NCBI RefSeq assembly: GCF_003119115.1
Contig: NZ_CP022364.1
Location: 334,501-398,500, forward strand
Direction: 5' to 3'
Source: Azospirillum sp. TSH58
GTDB lineage: Bacteria; Pseudomonadota; Alphaproteobacteria; Azospirillales; Azospirillaceae
DNA: 64,000 nt
This document shows, one piece after another, positions 39,635 to 50,780 of the stretch; positions within the stretch are counted from its first letter, which is position 1, and each line of letters starts with the position of its first letter. The position numbers and the translations under genes were made by a program. The notes beneath the pieces were generated by a model. That model was given only the letters and a program-made list of their open reading frames with translations. It was not told the DNA's origin and did not search any database.

Positions 39635-40474
39635 TTACAGCATCTCCAGCGGGCGCGGTCCGCGGGGCGGCGGGAAGGCCCGGTCGAGGTCCGCGAGATC
39701 CTGCTCGTCGAGCCGCAAATCGGCGGCGGCCCGGTTGTCGCGGACATGGGCGGGGTCCGACGCCTTGGGGATGGCGATCACCCCGTCCTGCCGGAGCAGC
39801 CAGGCCAGCCCGACCTGGGCCGGGGTCGCGCCGTGCCGGTCGGCGACGCGGCGAAGCTCCGGATGGCGCAGCATCCGCCCCTGCTCGATCGGCGAATAGG
39901 CCATGATCGGGATGCCCCGGCCACGGCACCAGGGCTGCAGGTCATGCTCGATGCCGCGGCGCGTCAGGTTGTAGAGGAGCTGGTTGGTCTGCACGCCCTC
40001 CCCGCCCGGCGTGCCGACCAGTTCCTCCATGTCCTGGAGATCCAGGTTGCTGACGCCCCATTGGCCGATCTTGCCGTCGCGCACCAGCGTGTCGAAGGCC
40101 GCGATCGTCTCGGAGAAGTCGTGGCTGCCGCGCCAGTGCAGCAGATAGAGGTCGATGCGGTCGGTGCGCAGGCGCTTCAGGCTGCGCTCGCAGGCCGCGA
40201 CGGTGCCGCGGCGGCTGGCGTTCATCGGCAGCACCTTGCTGACCAGGAACACCTCGTCGCGACGCCCGGCGATGGCCTCGCCGACCACCTCCTCCGCCCC
40301 GCCGTCGGCGTACATCTCCGCCGTGTCGACCAGCGTCATGCCGAGGTCGAGGCCGAGCCGGAGCGCCGCGACCTCCCGCACGTGGTCGCGGCTGTCCTCG
40401 CCCATGTACCAGGTGCCCTGGCCGAGCACCGGCACGGCGGTTCCCGAAGGAAGGCGTGTCGTCGGAATGGTCAT
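39635..40474 (-). CDS. Aldo/keto reductase
   Basis: NADPH-dependent carbonyl reductase, 279 residues, TIM barrel. Catalytic tetrad visible: Asp and Tyr in VDTAEMYADGGAEE, Lys in FLVSKVLP and His in DLYLLHWRGS. Cofactor end: AIPKASDPAHVRDN. Closest in form to the DkgA/YeaE-like group; substrate unknown. No operator of the regional type upstream. Confidence 0.92.
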   Translation of the reverse strand: MTIPTTRLPSGTAVPVLGQGTWYMGEDSRDHVREVAALRLGLDLGMTLVDTAEMYADGGAEEVVGEAIAGRRDEVFLVSKVLPMNASRRGTVAACERSLKRLRTDRIDLYLLHWRGSHDFSETIAAFDTLVRDGKIGQWGVSNLDLQDMEELVGTPGGEGVQTNQLLYNLTRRGIEHDLQPWCRGRGIPIMAYSPIEQGRMLRHPELRRVADRHGATPAQVGLAWLLRQDGVIAIPKASDPAHVRDNRAAADLRLDEQDLADLDRAFPPPRGPRPLEML

Positions 40475-40705
40475 CGATGTCTCCCGTTCCCTTGGCCCCG
40501 TCGAAGGGCGTGAGGAACGTTAGTCCACCGAGCCAACCCTGGAAACCGCCCCTTGGCGCTATTTCGGCGGGTGGGAGAGGTCGGCGGCCACGCCCCACCG
40601 AACGGGTCGCCCGCCGGACCGGAAGGCTCGTCCTCCGTTCCTCGCAAAAGCGGACAAGCATACCCGCAGCCGGGAGGCGGTCTGGAAACACTCGCCCAAA
40701 ACGAC

Positions 40706-40732
40706 AAAAGCTCAGCCAAGGGCTGAGCTTTC
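40706..40732 (-). terminator. Terminator of tRNA-Glu
   Basis: On the minus strand AAGCTCAGCC-CTT-GGCTGAGCTTTTG, 27 bases beyond the tRNA 3' end. Confidence 0.8.
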
Positions 40733-40758
40733 GAAACCGGTGCCAACCTGTGAGAAGG

Positions 40759-40834
40759 TGGCGTCCCCAAGGGGATTCGAACCCCTGTCGCCGCCGTGAA
40801 AGGGCGGTGTCCTAGGCCTCTAGACGATGGGGAC
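40759..40834 (-). tRNA. tRNA-Glu (anticodon TTC)
   Basis: 76 bases including an encoded CCA. Acceptor strands GTCCCCA and TGGGGAC pair, the anticodon loop is CCCTTTCACGG with TTC central, and the T loop is GGTTCGAATCC. Cloverleaf complete. Confidence 0.95.
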
Positions 40835-40957
40835 GTCGTTGGCGTGGCGGGATTACTAATGGGATGACGGGCCGAGCGCAAGCGTTTTTTCCAACTCCTT
40901 TCTACCCCGTTGGCGTATGCCCCCCATGCACTCTCTCCGCGCCGAATTTGTTTGCAT

Positions 40958-42757
40958 TCACATGGTTTGCGCGGGTGCGGCGTCGTCGATCAGGAGCTGG
41001 ACTCCCTCCGCCCCGTTCCAGCGGTCGATGCGCAGGACGCCGGCGATGTGGAAGGGCGATCCGCGGCCCATCAGCAGGGCTTTTCCCATCTCGCTGTCCA
41101 GCGCGCGGAAGGCGATGGCCTTCAGCCGGGCGCCGTCGCCGCCCTGAAGGATGCAGCGGACGTGATTCGCCCCGACCACGTCGGCCCGCACCACGCGGGC
41201 GTCGGTGACGGCGAAGCGCGGCTCCGCGTTGCCGGTGCCGAAGGGGCCGAGCTGGTTCAGGCGGTCCACCAGGGAGGTGTTCGCCGCCCCCACGGACAGC
41301 GCGCCGTCCAGCTCCAGCGTCGGCACCAGCGGGGCCGCGGCCACCTGTTCGGCGACGCGGCCGGTCAGGAAGGCCTGCAGGTCGGCCAGCTTGTCCCCCG
41401 CCACGGTGAAGCCGGCCGCCATGCGGTGCCCGCCGCCGGCCATCAGCAGCCCCTCCTGCCGCGCCGCGATCACCGCCGCCCCAAGATCGACCCCGCGCAC
41501 CGAGCGGCCCGAAGCCTTGCCGATCACCGTGCCGTCCGCCCCCTCCTCCAGGGCGATGACGCAGGCGGGGCGGCTGTAGCGCTCCTTCAGGCGGCTGGCG
41601 ACGATGCCGATCACGCCGGGGTGCCAGCCCTCCCCCGCCACGAAGACCAGCTCGGCCAGTTCGTCGGCGTGCTCCTCCAGCCGGGCCATGGCGTCGGCGA
41701 GCACGCCCTGCTCCACCGCGCGGCGCTCGGCGTTGTGGGCCTCCAGCTTCTGGGCCAGCTCCATCGCCTCCATGGGGTCGTCGGTGGAGAGCAGCCGCGC
41801 CCCGAGGTCCGACGCGCCGACGCGCCCGCCCGCGTTGACCCGAGGGCCGAGCACGAAGCCGGCGTGGTAGGCGTCGGGCTTCTCCTTCACCCCGGCCACG
41901 TCGGACAGGGCGGACAGGCCGGGGTTGGCGCGCCGCGCCATCACCTTCAGCCCCTGCGCCACCAGCGCCCGGTTCAGCCCGGTCAGAGGCACCACGTCGC
42001 ACACCGTGCCCAGCGCCACGAGGTCGAGCCACTCCATCAGGTTCGGCTCGTTGCGGCCCGCGTAGAAGCCGGCGTTGCGCAGCGCCCGGTTCACCGCCAC
42101 CACGGTCAGGAAGGTCACCCCCGCCGCGCACAGCGTGCGGTAGGCGCCGTCCTCGTCCAGCCGGTTCGGGTTGACCAGGGCGACGGCGGGCGGCAGGCGC
42201 GGTTCGGCCGCGTGATGGTCGAGGACCACCACCTCCAGCCCGGCCTCCGCCGCCGCCTCCAGCGCCGCGAAGGCGGAGATGCCGCAATCCACCGTCACCA
42301 CCAGCCGCACGCCTTCGGCCTTCAGCCGCAGCAGCGCCGGGCCGTTGGGGCCGTAACCCTCCTTCATGCGGTCGGGAACGTAGATCCGCAGGTCCGCGCC
42401 CACCGCCCGGAAGAAGCGCCGCATCAGAGCGGAGGAGGTGGCGCCGTCCACGTCGTAGTCGCCGAAGACGGCCACCGGCTCGCCGTCCATGACGGCGCGG
42501 GCGATGCGCTCCGCCGCCGTGTCCATGTCCTTGAAGCGGGAGGGGTCGGGAAGCAGCGCCTTCAGCGTCGGGTTCAGGAAGCCGTCGCACGCCTCCTCCG
42601 TCACCCCGCGGGCGGCGAGCACCCGCCCGACGATCTCCGGCAGCCCCCGCCCCTGCGCCAGCCCCCAGGCCAGCCGCTCGTCGTAGGGCCGCGCCTGCCA
42701 GCGCTTGCCGGACAGGGAATGGGCGACGTTCAGGAAGGGGGGAACGGTGTCGGTCAT
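40958..42757 (-). CDS. recJ: Single-stranded-DNA-specific exonuclease RecJ
   Basis: 5'-3' exonuclease in recombination and mismatch repair. 599 residues from MTDTVPPFLNVAHSLSGKRW. DHH-superfamily motifs: VFGDYDVDGATSSA, the DHH box VVVLDHHAAEP, and DHHA1 AGGGHRMAAGF with nearby GKASGRSVRGVDL. Divergent from the glycerol dehydrogenase gene. The long frame open upstream has no support beyond the ATG at 42757. Confidence 0.95.
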   Translation of the reverse strand: MTDTVPPFLNVAHSLSGKRWQARPYDERLAWGLAQGRGLPEIVGRVLAARGVTEEACDGFLNPTLKALLPDPSRFKDMDTAAERIARAVMDGEPVAVFGDYDVDGATSSALMRRFFRAVGADLRIYVPDRMKEGYGPNGPALLRLKAEGVRLVVTVDCGISAFAALEAAAEAGLEVVVLDHHAAEPRLPPAVALVNPNRLDEDGAYRTLCAAGVTFLTVVAVNRALRNAGFYAGRNEPNLMEWLDLVALGTVCDVVPLTGLNRALVAQGLKVMARRANPGLSALSDVAGVKEKPDAYHAGFVLGPRVNAGGRVGASDLGARLLSTDDPMEAMELAQKLEAHNAERRAVEQGVLADAMARLEEHADELAELVFVAGEGWHPGVIGIVASRLKERYSRPACVIALEEGADGTVIGKASGRSVRGVDLGAAVIAARQEGLLMAGGGHRMAAGFTVAGDKLADLQAFLTGRVAEQVAAAPLVPTLELDGALSVGAANTSLVDRLNQLGPFGTGNAEPRFAVTDARVVRADVVGANHVRCILQGGDGARLKAIAFRALDSEMGKALLMGRGSPFHIAGVLRIDRWNGAEGVQLLIDDAAPAQTM

Positions 42758-42970
42758 GCTGCCCAGAATGCCACGGATCGGAAAGGCCGAAGCCATAGCA
42801 GATGGGGAACAAGCGGGCCAGCGGATGGGGCTCTCCCGTTGGCTCAGCCGGCGCCGCGTCCGTACGCAAAGGTGGCAGGCGCCCTTGCCGCACCGCAACT
42901 TGAGGCAGGTCATTGCGGGTGGAGGGAGGTCCTGCTCCACTGCGCTCATCACCACGCGGAGGAGGGAACC

Positions 42971-44062
42971 ATGATCACCACGGCGATCTTTCCGGCCCGC
43001 TACGTCCAGGGCAACGGCGCCCTCGACAGCTTGGGCGAGGATCTGGCCCGGCTGGGCAAGAAGGTCCTGGCCGTCACCGACAGCTTCGTCCTGAAGACGC
43101 TGAAAGGCCGGCTGGTCGACGCCGCCGCCGGGCGCGTCGAACTGAACATCCAGGAATTCCGGGGCGAATGCTCCGACGAGGAGATCGAGCGGCTGACCGC
43201 GCTCGCCCGCGCCATGGGCGCCGACGTCGTGGCCGGCATCGGCGGCGGCAAGGCGCTCGACACCGCCAAGGCGGTCGCCCACGCGCTGGACGCGCGCACC
43301 GCCATCGTCCCGACGCTCGCCTCCACCGACGCGCCGTGCAGCGCCCTGTCGGTGATCTACACGCCGGAAGGCGCCTTCAAGCGCTACCTCGTGCTGCCGC
43401 GCAACCCGGACCTCGTGCTGGTCGACACCGGCGTGGTGGCGGGCGCTCCGGTGCGCTTCCTCGTCTCCGGCATGGGCGACGCCCTGTCCACCTGGTTCGA
43501 GGCGGAGGATTGCCGCATCAAGCGCGGCGGCAACATGACCGGGCGGGTCGGCCCGATGACCGCCTTCGCTCTGGCCCGGCTGTGCTACGACACGCTGCTG
43601 GAGTATGGCGTGCTCGCCAAGTCGGCCTGCGAGCAGGGCGTGGTCACCCCGGCGCTGGAGCGCATCGTCGAGGCCAACACGCTGCTGAGCGGTCTGGGCT
43701 TCGAAAGCGGCGGGCTGGCGGCGGCGCACGCCGTCCACAACGGCCTGACCGCGCTGGAGGAAACGCACCATTACTGGCACGGCGAAAAGGTCGCCTTCGG
43801 CACGCTGACGCTGCTGATCCTGACCGACCGGCCGCCGGCGGTTCTGGACGAGGTCTACGGCTTCTGCAAGGCGGTGGGGCTGCCGACGACGCTGGCCGAG
43901 ATCGGCCTTGCCGGCGTGTCGGACGAGCGGCTTCTGCTGGCGGCGGAACGGGCCTGCGCAGAGGGCGAGACCATCCACAATGAGCCGCACGAGATCACCC
44001 CACAGCGCGTCCTGGCCGCCATGAAGGCCGCGGATGCCGAGGGACGGCGGCGGAAGGGTTAA
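42971..44062 (+). CDS. gldA: Glycerol dehydrogenase-like iron/zinc alcohol dehydrogenase
   Basis: NAD-dependent oxidation of glycerol to dihydroxyacetone. 363 residues, near E. coli GldA (367). Metal ligands in SGMGDALSTWFEAEDC (Asp), AAAHAVHNGLT (His) and HYWHGEKVAFG (His). NAD motif GIGGGKALDTAKAVAHAL. GGAGGGAACC precedes the ATG. Related hydroxyacid or butanol dehydrogenases are less likely. Confidence 0.93.
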   Translation: MITTAIFPARYVQGNGALDSLGEDLARLGKKVLAVTDSFVLKTLKGRLVDAAAGRVELNIQEFRGECSDEEIERLTALARAMGADVVAGIGGGKALDTAKAVAHALDARTAIVPTLASTDAPCSALSVIYTPEGAFKRYLVLPRNPDLVLVDTGVVAGAPVRFLVSGMGDALSTWFEAEDCRIKRGGNMTGRVGPMTAFALARLCYDTLLEYGVLAKSACEQGVVTPALERIVEANTLLSGLGFESGGLAAAHAVHNGLTALEETHHYWHGEKVAFGTLTLLILTDRPPAVLDEVYGFCKAVGLPTTLAEIGLAGVSDERLLLAAERACAEGETIHNEPHEITPQRVLAAMKAADAEGRRRKG

Positions 44063-44066
44063 AAGC

Positions 44067-44218
44067 CCTCGCCCCCCTTGGGAAGAGTGTTGGGAGAGGG
44101 TTGGGTGAGGGGGCGTCCGGAGGGCGTCCACGCACTACGATGAGCCTGCGTTTCCGGCCTTTGGCCGCCCCCTCATCCTGACCTTCTCCCCGGAGGGGAG
44201 AAGGAACAGGGGATAGCA
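44067..44218. repeat. Intergenic palindromic repeat, G/C-run type
   Basis: CCCTCGCCCCCCTTGGGAAG and GGGAGAGGGTTGGGTGAGGG at the left, and CCTTCTCCCCGGAGGGGAGAAGG at the right. Same family as at 15431-15600. It fills the gap between the convergent gldA and glpX. Confidence 0.6.
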
Positions 44219-44221
44219 GGC

Positions 44222-45214
44222 TCAGGCCATGGCCGGCTTGCGCTGCAGGTTGTGGTGCGCCTCGACGTAGCGCACGGTGCCCGACTTGGAGCGCATGATC
44301 ACCGAGTGGGTGGTGGCACCGCCGGGGAAGCGGCGGACGCCGCGCAGCATGGCGCCGTCGGTCACGCCGGTCGCGGCGAACATGACGTTGCCGCTGGCCA
44401 GCTCGGTCAGGCTGTACTTCTTGTTCAGGTCCTTGACGCCCCAGCGGGCGGCGCGGGCCTTCTCGTCGTCGTTGCGGAACAGCAGACGGCCCTGGAACTG
44501 GCCGCCGATGCAGCGCAGCGCCGCCGCGGCCAGAACGCCTTCCGGCGCGCCGCCGGAGCCGACATACATGTCGACGCCGGTGCCGGCCTGGCTGGTGGCG
44601 ATCACGCCCGACACGTCGCCGTCGTTGATCAGCATGATGCGCGCGCCGGCCTCGCGGACGCGGGCGATCAGCTCGGCGTGGCGCGGACGGTTCAGGATGC
44701 AGACCAGCAGCTCCTGCACCTCGGTGCCCTTGGCCTTGGCCAGGGCCTTGAGGTTGTTGGCCGGCGTCTCGTCGAGATCGACGACGCCTTCCGGCAGGCC
44801 GGAACCGACGGCGATCTTGTCCATGTAGACGTCGGGCGCGTTCAGGAAGCCGCCCTCGTCCGCCATGGCGATGACGGCCAGCGAGTTCGGGCCGCCGGTG
44901 GCGCAGATGGTGGTGCCTTCCAGCGGGTCGAGCGCAATGTCGACCTTCGGCCCGCGGCCGATGCCGGCGCCGACCTTCTCGCCGATGTAGAGCATGGGCG
45001 CCTCGTCGCGCTCGCCCTCGCCGATCACGACGGTGCCGTCGATGTAGAGGGTGTTGAGCGCCTGGCGCATGGCGTCGACCGCGGCCTGGTCGGCAAGCTT
45101 CTCGTCACCGCGGCCCATCAGCAGCGACGCGGACAGCGCGGCGGCCTCGGTGACGCGGACGGCTTCCAGAGCCAGGTTCCGGTCCATACCGGACAGGTCG
45201 ACATGAACGGACAT
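44222..45214 (-). CDS. glpX: Fructose-1,6-bisphosphatase, class II
   Basis: Gluconeogenic phosphatase, 330 residues. GlpX signatures: VVIGEGERDEAPMLYIGE, metal-binding ALDPLEGTTICATGG and GSGGAPEGVLAAAALRCIGG. It precedes nothing in its own direction and follows hom by 44 bases, so may be co-transcribed with alaC and hom. Confidence 0.95.
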   Translation of the reverse strand: MSVHVDLSGMDRNLALEAVRVTEAAALSASLLMGRGDEKLADQAAVDAMRQALNTLYIDGTVVIGEGERDEAPMLYIGEKVGAGIGRGPKVDIALDPLEGTTICATGGPNSLAVIAMADEGGFLNAPDVYMDKIAVGSGLPEGVVDLDETPANNLKALAKAKGTEVQELLVCILNRPRHAELIARVREAGARIMLINDGDVSGVIATSQAGTGVDMYVGSGGAPEGVLAAAALRCIGGQFQGRLLFRNDDEKARAARWGVKDLNKKYSLTELASGNVMFAATGVTDGAMLRGVRRFPGGATTHSVIMRSKSGTVRYVEAHHNLQRKPAMA

Positions 45215-45258
45215 GGTTGTTCTCCCCCGAATCGATGCTCGGTTCTTCTATGGTTCGG

Positions 45259-46565
45259 TCAAAACTGTTCGATGCGGATCATGCGCGGCGGCTCGACCAC
45301 CGACTCCTTGGCGGCGATGGTGGCAAGCGCGCGCTGCATGGCCGCCTCGTCGGTGTCGTGGGTGGTCAGGACCACCGGCACCGCTTCGCCGGGGGCGCGC
45401 CCGCGCTGCAGGAACTGCTCCATGGAGACGTTCTGGTCGCGCATGGCCGCCGCAACATCCGCTATCACGCCGGGACGGTCCACGACCATCAGGCGTACGT
45501 AGTACGACCCCCGGCGGGCCTCCATCGGGGACGGCTGGGCCTCGGAAAGCTGGGCCGCCGGCACGCCGAAGGTGGGGGTGGAGCGCCCGCGGGCGATGTC
45601 GATCAGGTCGGCGACCACGGCCGACGCCGTCGGCCCCTCGCCGGCGCCGCGGCCGACGAACAGCACGCGGTCCACGAAGTCGCCCTGGGCGATCACGGCG
45701 TTGAACACGCCGTCCACCGCCGCGATGGGCGCCGCCTTCGGCACCATGCAGGGGTGCACGCGCTGCTCGATCCCGTGATCGGTGCGCCGGGCGATGCCCA
45801 GCAGCTTGATCCGGTAGCCGAGCGCGTCGGCGTAGTCGAAGTCCACCGCGGAGACGTGGCGGATGCCCTCGACATGGACGCTCTTGAAGTCCAACGGCGT
45901 GCCGAAGGCCACCGAGGTCAGGATCGCCAGCTTGTGCGCCGCGTCCACGCCGTCGATGTCGAAGCTCGGGTCGGCTTCCGCGTAGCCCAGCTTCTGCGCG
46001 TCGGCCAGCACGTCCGCGAAGTCGCGGCCGGTCGTGCGCATCTCCGTCAGGATGTAGTTGCAGGTGCCGTTGAGGATGCCGTGCACCTCCGACACGCGGT
46101 TGCCCGCCAGCCCCTCGCGCAGCCCCTTGATGATCGGGATGCCGCCGGCCACCGCCGCCTCGAAGCCGATGGCGAGGCCCGCGGCTTCCGCCTTGGTCGC
46201 GAGCGCGGTGCCGTGATGGGCGAGCAGCGCCTTGTTGGCGGTGACGACGTGGCGCCCCCGCTCCAGCGCCAGCTCGACGGTCTCCTTCGCCGGCCCCTCG
46301 GATCCGCCGATCAGCTCGACCACCACATCCACGCCGGGATGGGCGGCGAGCGCCACCGGGTCGTCGTACCATTCGACCTTGGACAGGTCGACGCCGCGGT
46401 CCTTGCCGCGCGAGCGGGCGCTGACCGCCACCACCTCGATGCGGCGGCCGCAGCGCTGCTCGATCAGGCCGGCCTGCCGCTCCAGAAGCTTCAGAACGCC
46501 CGCGCCGACCGTGCCCAGGCCCGCGACGGCGATTTTCAGGGGGCCTGCTTTGTGGGAGTCGGACA

Positions 46566-46566
<1 letters not shown>
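45259..46566 (-). CDS. hom: Homoserine dehydrogenase
   Basis: Reduces aspartate semialdehyde to homoserine (threonine, methionine). 435 residues: NAD(P) domain VAGLGTVGAGVLKLLER, catalytic domain with GGIPIIKGLREGLAGN and AEADPSFDIDGVDAAHKLAI, and a C-terminal ACT domain (about 350-430, YVRLMVVDRPGVIADV) for feedback control. The ATG overlaps the preceding aminotransferase stop by one base (TGATG), implying translational coupling. Confidence 0.96.
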
Positions 46567-47840
<1,274 letters not shown>

Positions 47841-47994
47841 GGACGCTCCGAAGCCTTGTCCGGCCACGCCACGAACCCATATTTGCGGACCGGGACCACT
47901 TATCTACCGCCCCGCATCTTCAGAAGCGAGGTAAAATTCGCGTCCGGCCGCATTCCTGCGCTGCCCGAGGCATCCCGGACGCCGAAGCCCGTCT

Positions 47995-49341
47995 TCAGCC
48001 TCCCTTGCGGCCGGACGTCCGGCGCTGGTGCAGCGCCTCCTCGATCTCCTCCCCGCCGGCGCCGACCAGGGCGACGGGGTCCACGGCGACCTCCAGATCC
48101 TCCGGCCGGGGCGGCTTGGCCGGGTGGCCGCGCCGGGACGCCGGCACGCGCAGCAGCGCGTAGGACAGCAGCGACAACGAGGCGAGGCCCGGCATGATCG
48201 CCGTCGTCGCGGTGTAGGGATCGGCGAACAGGGCGGCCACCGCCGTTCCGGCCAGCCCGCCGCCGATCTGCATGAAGCCGATCAGCGCCGACGCCGCCCC
48301 GGCCATGCGGGGGAAGCCGGCCAGGGCGTCGCTGGTGGCCCCGGGCATGACCAGGGCGATGCCGAAGGCCCAGACGGCGGTCGGCCCCATCACGCTCGCC
48401 ACGGTCGGTTCGCCGGTCAGGGGCGCCAGGGCGAAGCCAAGCCCGCCCACGGCCACGCAGGCCAGCCCGTAGGGGATCAGCCGCATCGCGTCCACCCGGC
48501 GCAGCAACCGCCCGGCCAGGGTCGCCCCCAGCGTGTAGGAGCCGGTCTGCAGCAGCATGGCGAAGCCGAAGACGGTCGGGCTCAGCCCCACCCGCTCGAT
48601 CATCACGAAGGGCAGCAGCGCCGCCATGGTGTAGAGGCCGCCCAGCGTCGTGCCGAGGACCAGCCCCGCCCGCATGAAGCGCCGGTCGGTCAGCAGGGTC
48701 CGGTAGTTGCGGATCACCGGGCCGGGCCGGGCCGCCGAGCGGTCGAGCGTCTGGTTTGTCTCCGCCGTGCCCAGCGCGAAGACGGTCAGCACGGCGAGGC
48801 CGTAGAGCGTCATCACCACGAAGATGGCGTGCCAGCCCACCGTGCCCAGGATCACCCCGCCCAGCGTCGGCGCCACCGCCGGCACCACGGCGAGCATCAG
48901 CCCGATCAGGTTCAGGATGCGCGCCGACCGCTGGCCGGTGAACTGGTCGCGCACGATGGCGCGGGAGATGGCGATCCCCGCCGCCGCCCCGATGCCCTGC
49001 AGGGCCCGCCCGACCAGCAGCCATTCGATGCTGCCCGACAGGGCCGCCACCACGCTGCCCAGGACGTAGGTGACGAAGAAGGCCAGGGCGACCGGCCGCC
49101 GCCCATAGGCGTCGGACAGCGGCCCGCAGGCGAGCTGGGAAAAGGCGAAGCCGAAGAAATAGACGGAGAGCGTCAGCTTCAACGCCGCCGGGGTGGTCTG
49201 GAACGCCTCCACCAGCATCGGCAGGGCCGGCGTGTAGAGCGCGAGGCTGAGCGGCCCCAGCGTGACGATCAGCGTTCCGATGACGGCGGTCCGCGTCTCC
49301 GTCATCGCGGGCGCGTCGGTCTGCACGGGGGGGTGGCTCAT
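47995..49341 (-). CDS. Bcr/CflA-family MFS multidrug exporter
   Basis: 448 residues, 12 predicted membrane segments. The motif GPLSDAYGRRPVAL is the Bcr/CflA form of MFS motif A, and RALQGIGAAAGIAISRAIVRD is the family's TM4-5 region. The C-terminal 40 residues are polar. Its ATG overlaps the MarR stop (ATGA), so the pair is a regulator-pump operon. Confidence 0.92.
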   Translation of the reverse strand: MSHPPVQTDAPAMTETRTAVIGTLIVTLGPLSLALYTPALPMLVEAFQTTPAALKLTLSVYFFGFAFSQLACGPLSDAYGRRPVALAFFVTYVLGSVVAALSGSIEWLLVGRALQGIGAAAGIAISRAIVRDQFTGQRSARILNLIGLMLAVVPAVAPTLGGVILGTVGWHAIFVVMTLYGLAVLTVFALGTAETNQTLDRSAARPGPVIRNYRTLLTDRRFMRAGLVLGTTLGGLYTMAALLPFVMIERVGLSPTVFGFAMLLQTGSYTLGATLAGRLLRRVDAMRLIPYGLACVAVGGLGFALAPLTGEPTVASVMGPTAVWAFGIALVMPGATSDALAGFPRMAGAASALIGFMQIGGGLAGTAVAALFADPYTATTAIMPGLASLSLLSYALLRVPASRRGHPAKPPRPEDLEVAVDPVALVGAGGEEIEEALHQRRTSGRKGG

Positions 49342-49790
49342 TGGCCGGCCCCGCCGCGGTCGTCGGCGATCATGCGGTTGCGCAGGCGGCCCAGCATGTC
49401 CTTGAGCAGGACGATCTCCTCCGCCGACAGGTCGGCCATCGCCGACTCGCGCTCGGTGCGGAAGGCCTCGAGGACCTGGAGCGCCAGCGGCTCGGCCTGC
49501 GGGGTCGGCTGGACGATCTTGGCGCGGCGGTCCGCCGGGTCCGGCTCGCGGACCACCAGCCCGCGCGCCTCCAGCCGGTCGAGGAAGCCGACCAGGGTCA
49601 TCGGCTCCACCCACATGTGGGTCGCCAGCACCGACTGGCGCGAGCCGGGGTGGCGGCAGACATACACCAGCGCCCGCGCCTCCCCCGCCGTGAGGCCGAG
49701 CCGGGCGTCGTCCAGGGCACGGTCGAACCGCGCGCGCAGAAGCCTCGCGCAGTCGATCAGGATCATTCCGAAGGGGGATTCATCAAGCAT
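49338..49790 (-). CDS. MarR-family transcriptional regulator
   Basis: 150 residues with a winged helix (about 45-110: SRQSVLATHMWVEPMTLVGF and VREPDPADRRAKIVQPT). It probably represses its own operon with the Bcr/CflA pump. An inverted repeat CCCTTA-TTG-TAAGGG directly precedes the start codon. Confidence 0.93.
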   Translation of the reverse strand: MLDESPFGMILIDCARLLRARFDRALDDARLGLTAGEARALVYVCRHPGSRQSVLATHMWVEPMTLVGFLDRLEARGLVVREPDPADRRAKIVQPTPQAEPLALQVLEAFRTERESAMADLSAEEIVLLKDMLGRLRNRMIADDRGGAGQ

Positions 49791-49812
49791 CCCTTATTGT
49801 AAGGGCGCCTTA
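49791..49812. promoter_or_regulatory. Candidate MarR operator
   Basis: CCCTTATTGTAAGGG (49791-49805) is a perfect dyad, overlapping a second, TAAGGGCGCCTTA (49800-49812). It touches the marR start codon, so binding would block expression. Confidence 0.5.
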
Positions 49813-50151
49813 TGATTTCCAGCAACCGCGGGCGGCGCAGGGCGGTTATGCCACGGCACCATGGCCACGCGACGCGCCCTTCACTCGGCGTGAAGCGACG
49901 CCGACGCGCCAAATAGTCGCAGTTTGAAAATCTGTTGCGGACCCGCCACCGCAGGACGTAGGTTTTGCCGAATTGGCAGCAGCAATGGGTGCTCCGTGGT
50001 CCGCGCCACCGCCTTCGTAACTGCGCATCGACGGGACGAGGACCGGTGCATCCCTTTCCGTCAAAGGGACGCCATCAGAGGCCGAAGGACGCTCCGCATA
50101 GGTATACTTACGGATTACTGGCGGCGCCCGCCCTTTGCTACACCCCTGCCC
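49813..50151. other. Intergenic region without recognised features
   Basis: Remainder of the 361-base gap between marR and the lipoprotein gene. GC-skewed, no convincing gene. Contains AGGTATACTT near 50100, which matches the GntR core at only 7 of 10 positions. Confidence 0.5.
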
Positions 50152-50547
50152 TCAATTGGGCTTTCCGGGGGCGGGCTTCCCGGCGCTTGGCTGTCCAGGC
50201 GTGATGTCCGGCGGCGGGGGAACGTCCATGGGGGTCGGCAGCATTTTCTTGGCGGCCTCGCGGTCCTGGGCCAGACGGTCCAGGTCCTGCTGGCGCTGCG
50301 CGTCCGTCCGCAGGTCGGTGGGGCGCGGCGGAACGGTGCCGAGATTGGGGTATTCCCGGTTCTCGCCGGACATGCCGCGCACCGGCGCCTCCTGGCTGGG
50401 CACGTCGCGGCCGATCACGGCGCCGACCAGCCCGGTGTCGAGCACGTGGTTGCTGCAGGCGGACAATCCCAGGACAACCAGGACGGACAACGCCGGCCCC
50501 AGCGGACCCGCCTTCGCCACCATGCCGCGTCGGATACCCGTTTCCAT
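50152..50547 (-). CDS. Predicted lipoprotein, unknown function
   Basis: 131 residues. A signal peptide with lipobox LSAC (LSVLVVLGLSACSN) predicts lipid attachment at Cys. The mature part is Pro/Gln rich (MDVPPPPDITPGQPSAGKP) with a short charged helix (RQQDLDRLAQDREAAKKM). Start could be 50547 or 50523. Divergent from phaC. No family recognised. Confidence 0.75.
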   Translation of the reverse strand: METGIRRGMVAKAGPLGPALSVLVVLGLSACSNHVLDTGLVGAVIGRDVPSQEAPVRGMSGENREYPNLGTVPPRPTDLRTDAQRQQDLDRLAQDREAAKKMLPTPMDVPPPPDITPGQPSAGKPAPGKPN

Positions 50548-50780
50548 TCTGCGAACCCCACATCCGAACCCATCCCGCCGCTTGAACGGTGGTGGGCGAA
50601 ATGAAATCTTCATACGAGAAGTGTATGACGGACCCTGGCTCGAACGGACATGGCATAAGCTGTCCGGGATGCCAGGACCGGACCGCACTCCGACCGAACA
50701 GACTTCCGGCAGGCACTGTATAAACCGCACAACGTCCCTCCTGAAGCCTAAAACTCGCCTAAAGAAGAAGGACCGCACCA

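Noticed and set aside
40471..40881. Minus-strand open frame overlapping the tRNA
   Set aside because: It runs through tRNA-Glu and its terminator, a common false gene.
40910..42970. Very long plus-strand open frame joined to the glycerol dehydrogenase gene
   Set aside because: The first two thirds are antisense to recJ with Arg/His/Gln-rich nonsense composition. The real start is the ATG at 42971 with GGAGGG before it.
50100..50109. AGGTATACTT as a further GntR operator
   Set aside because: Only 7 of 10 to the core, flanks do not match, and no regulon-type gene is downstream.
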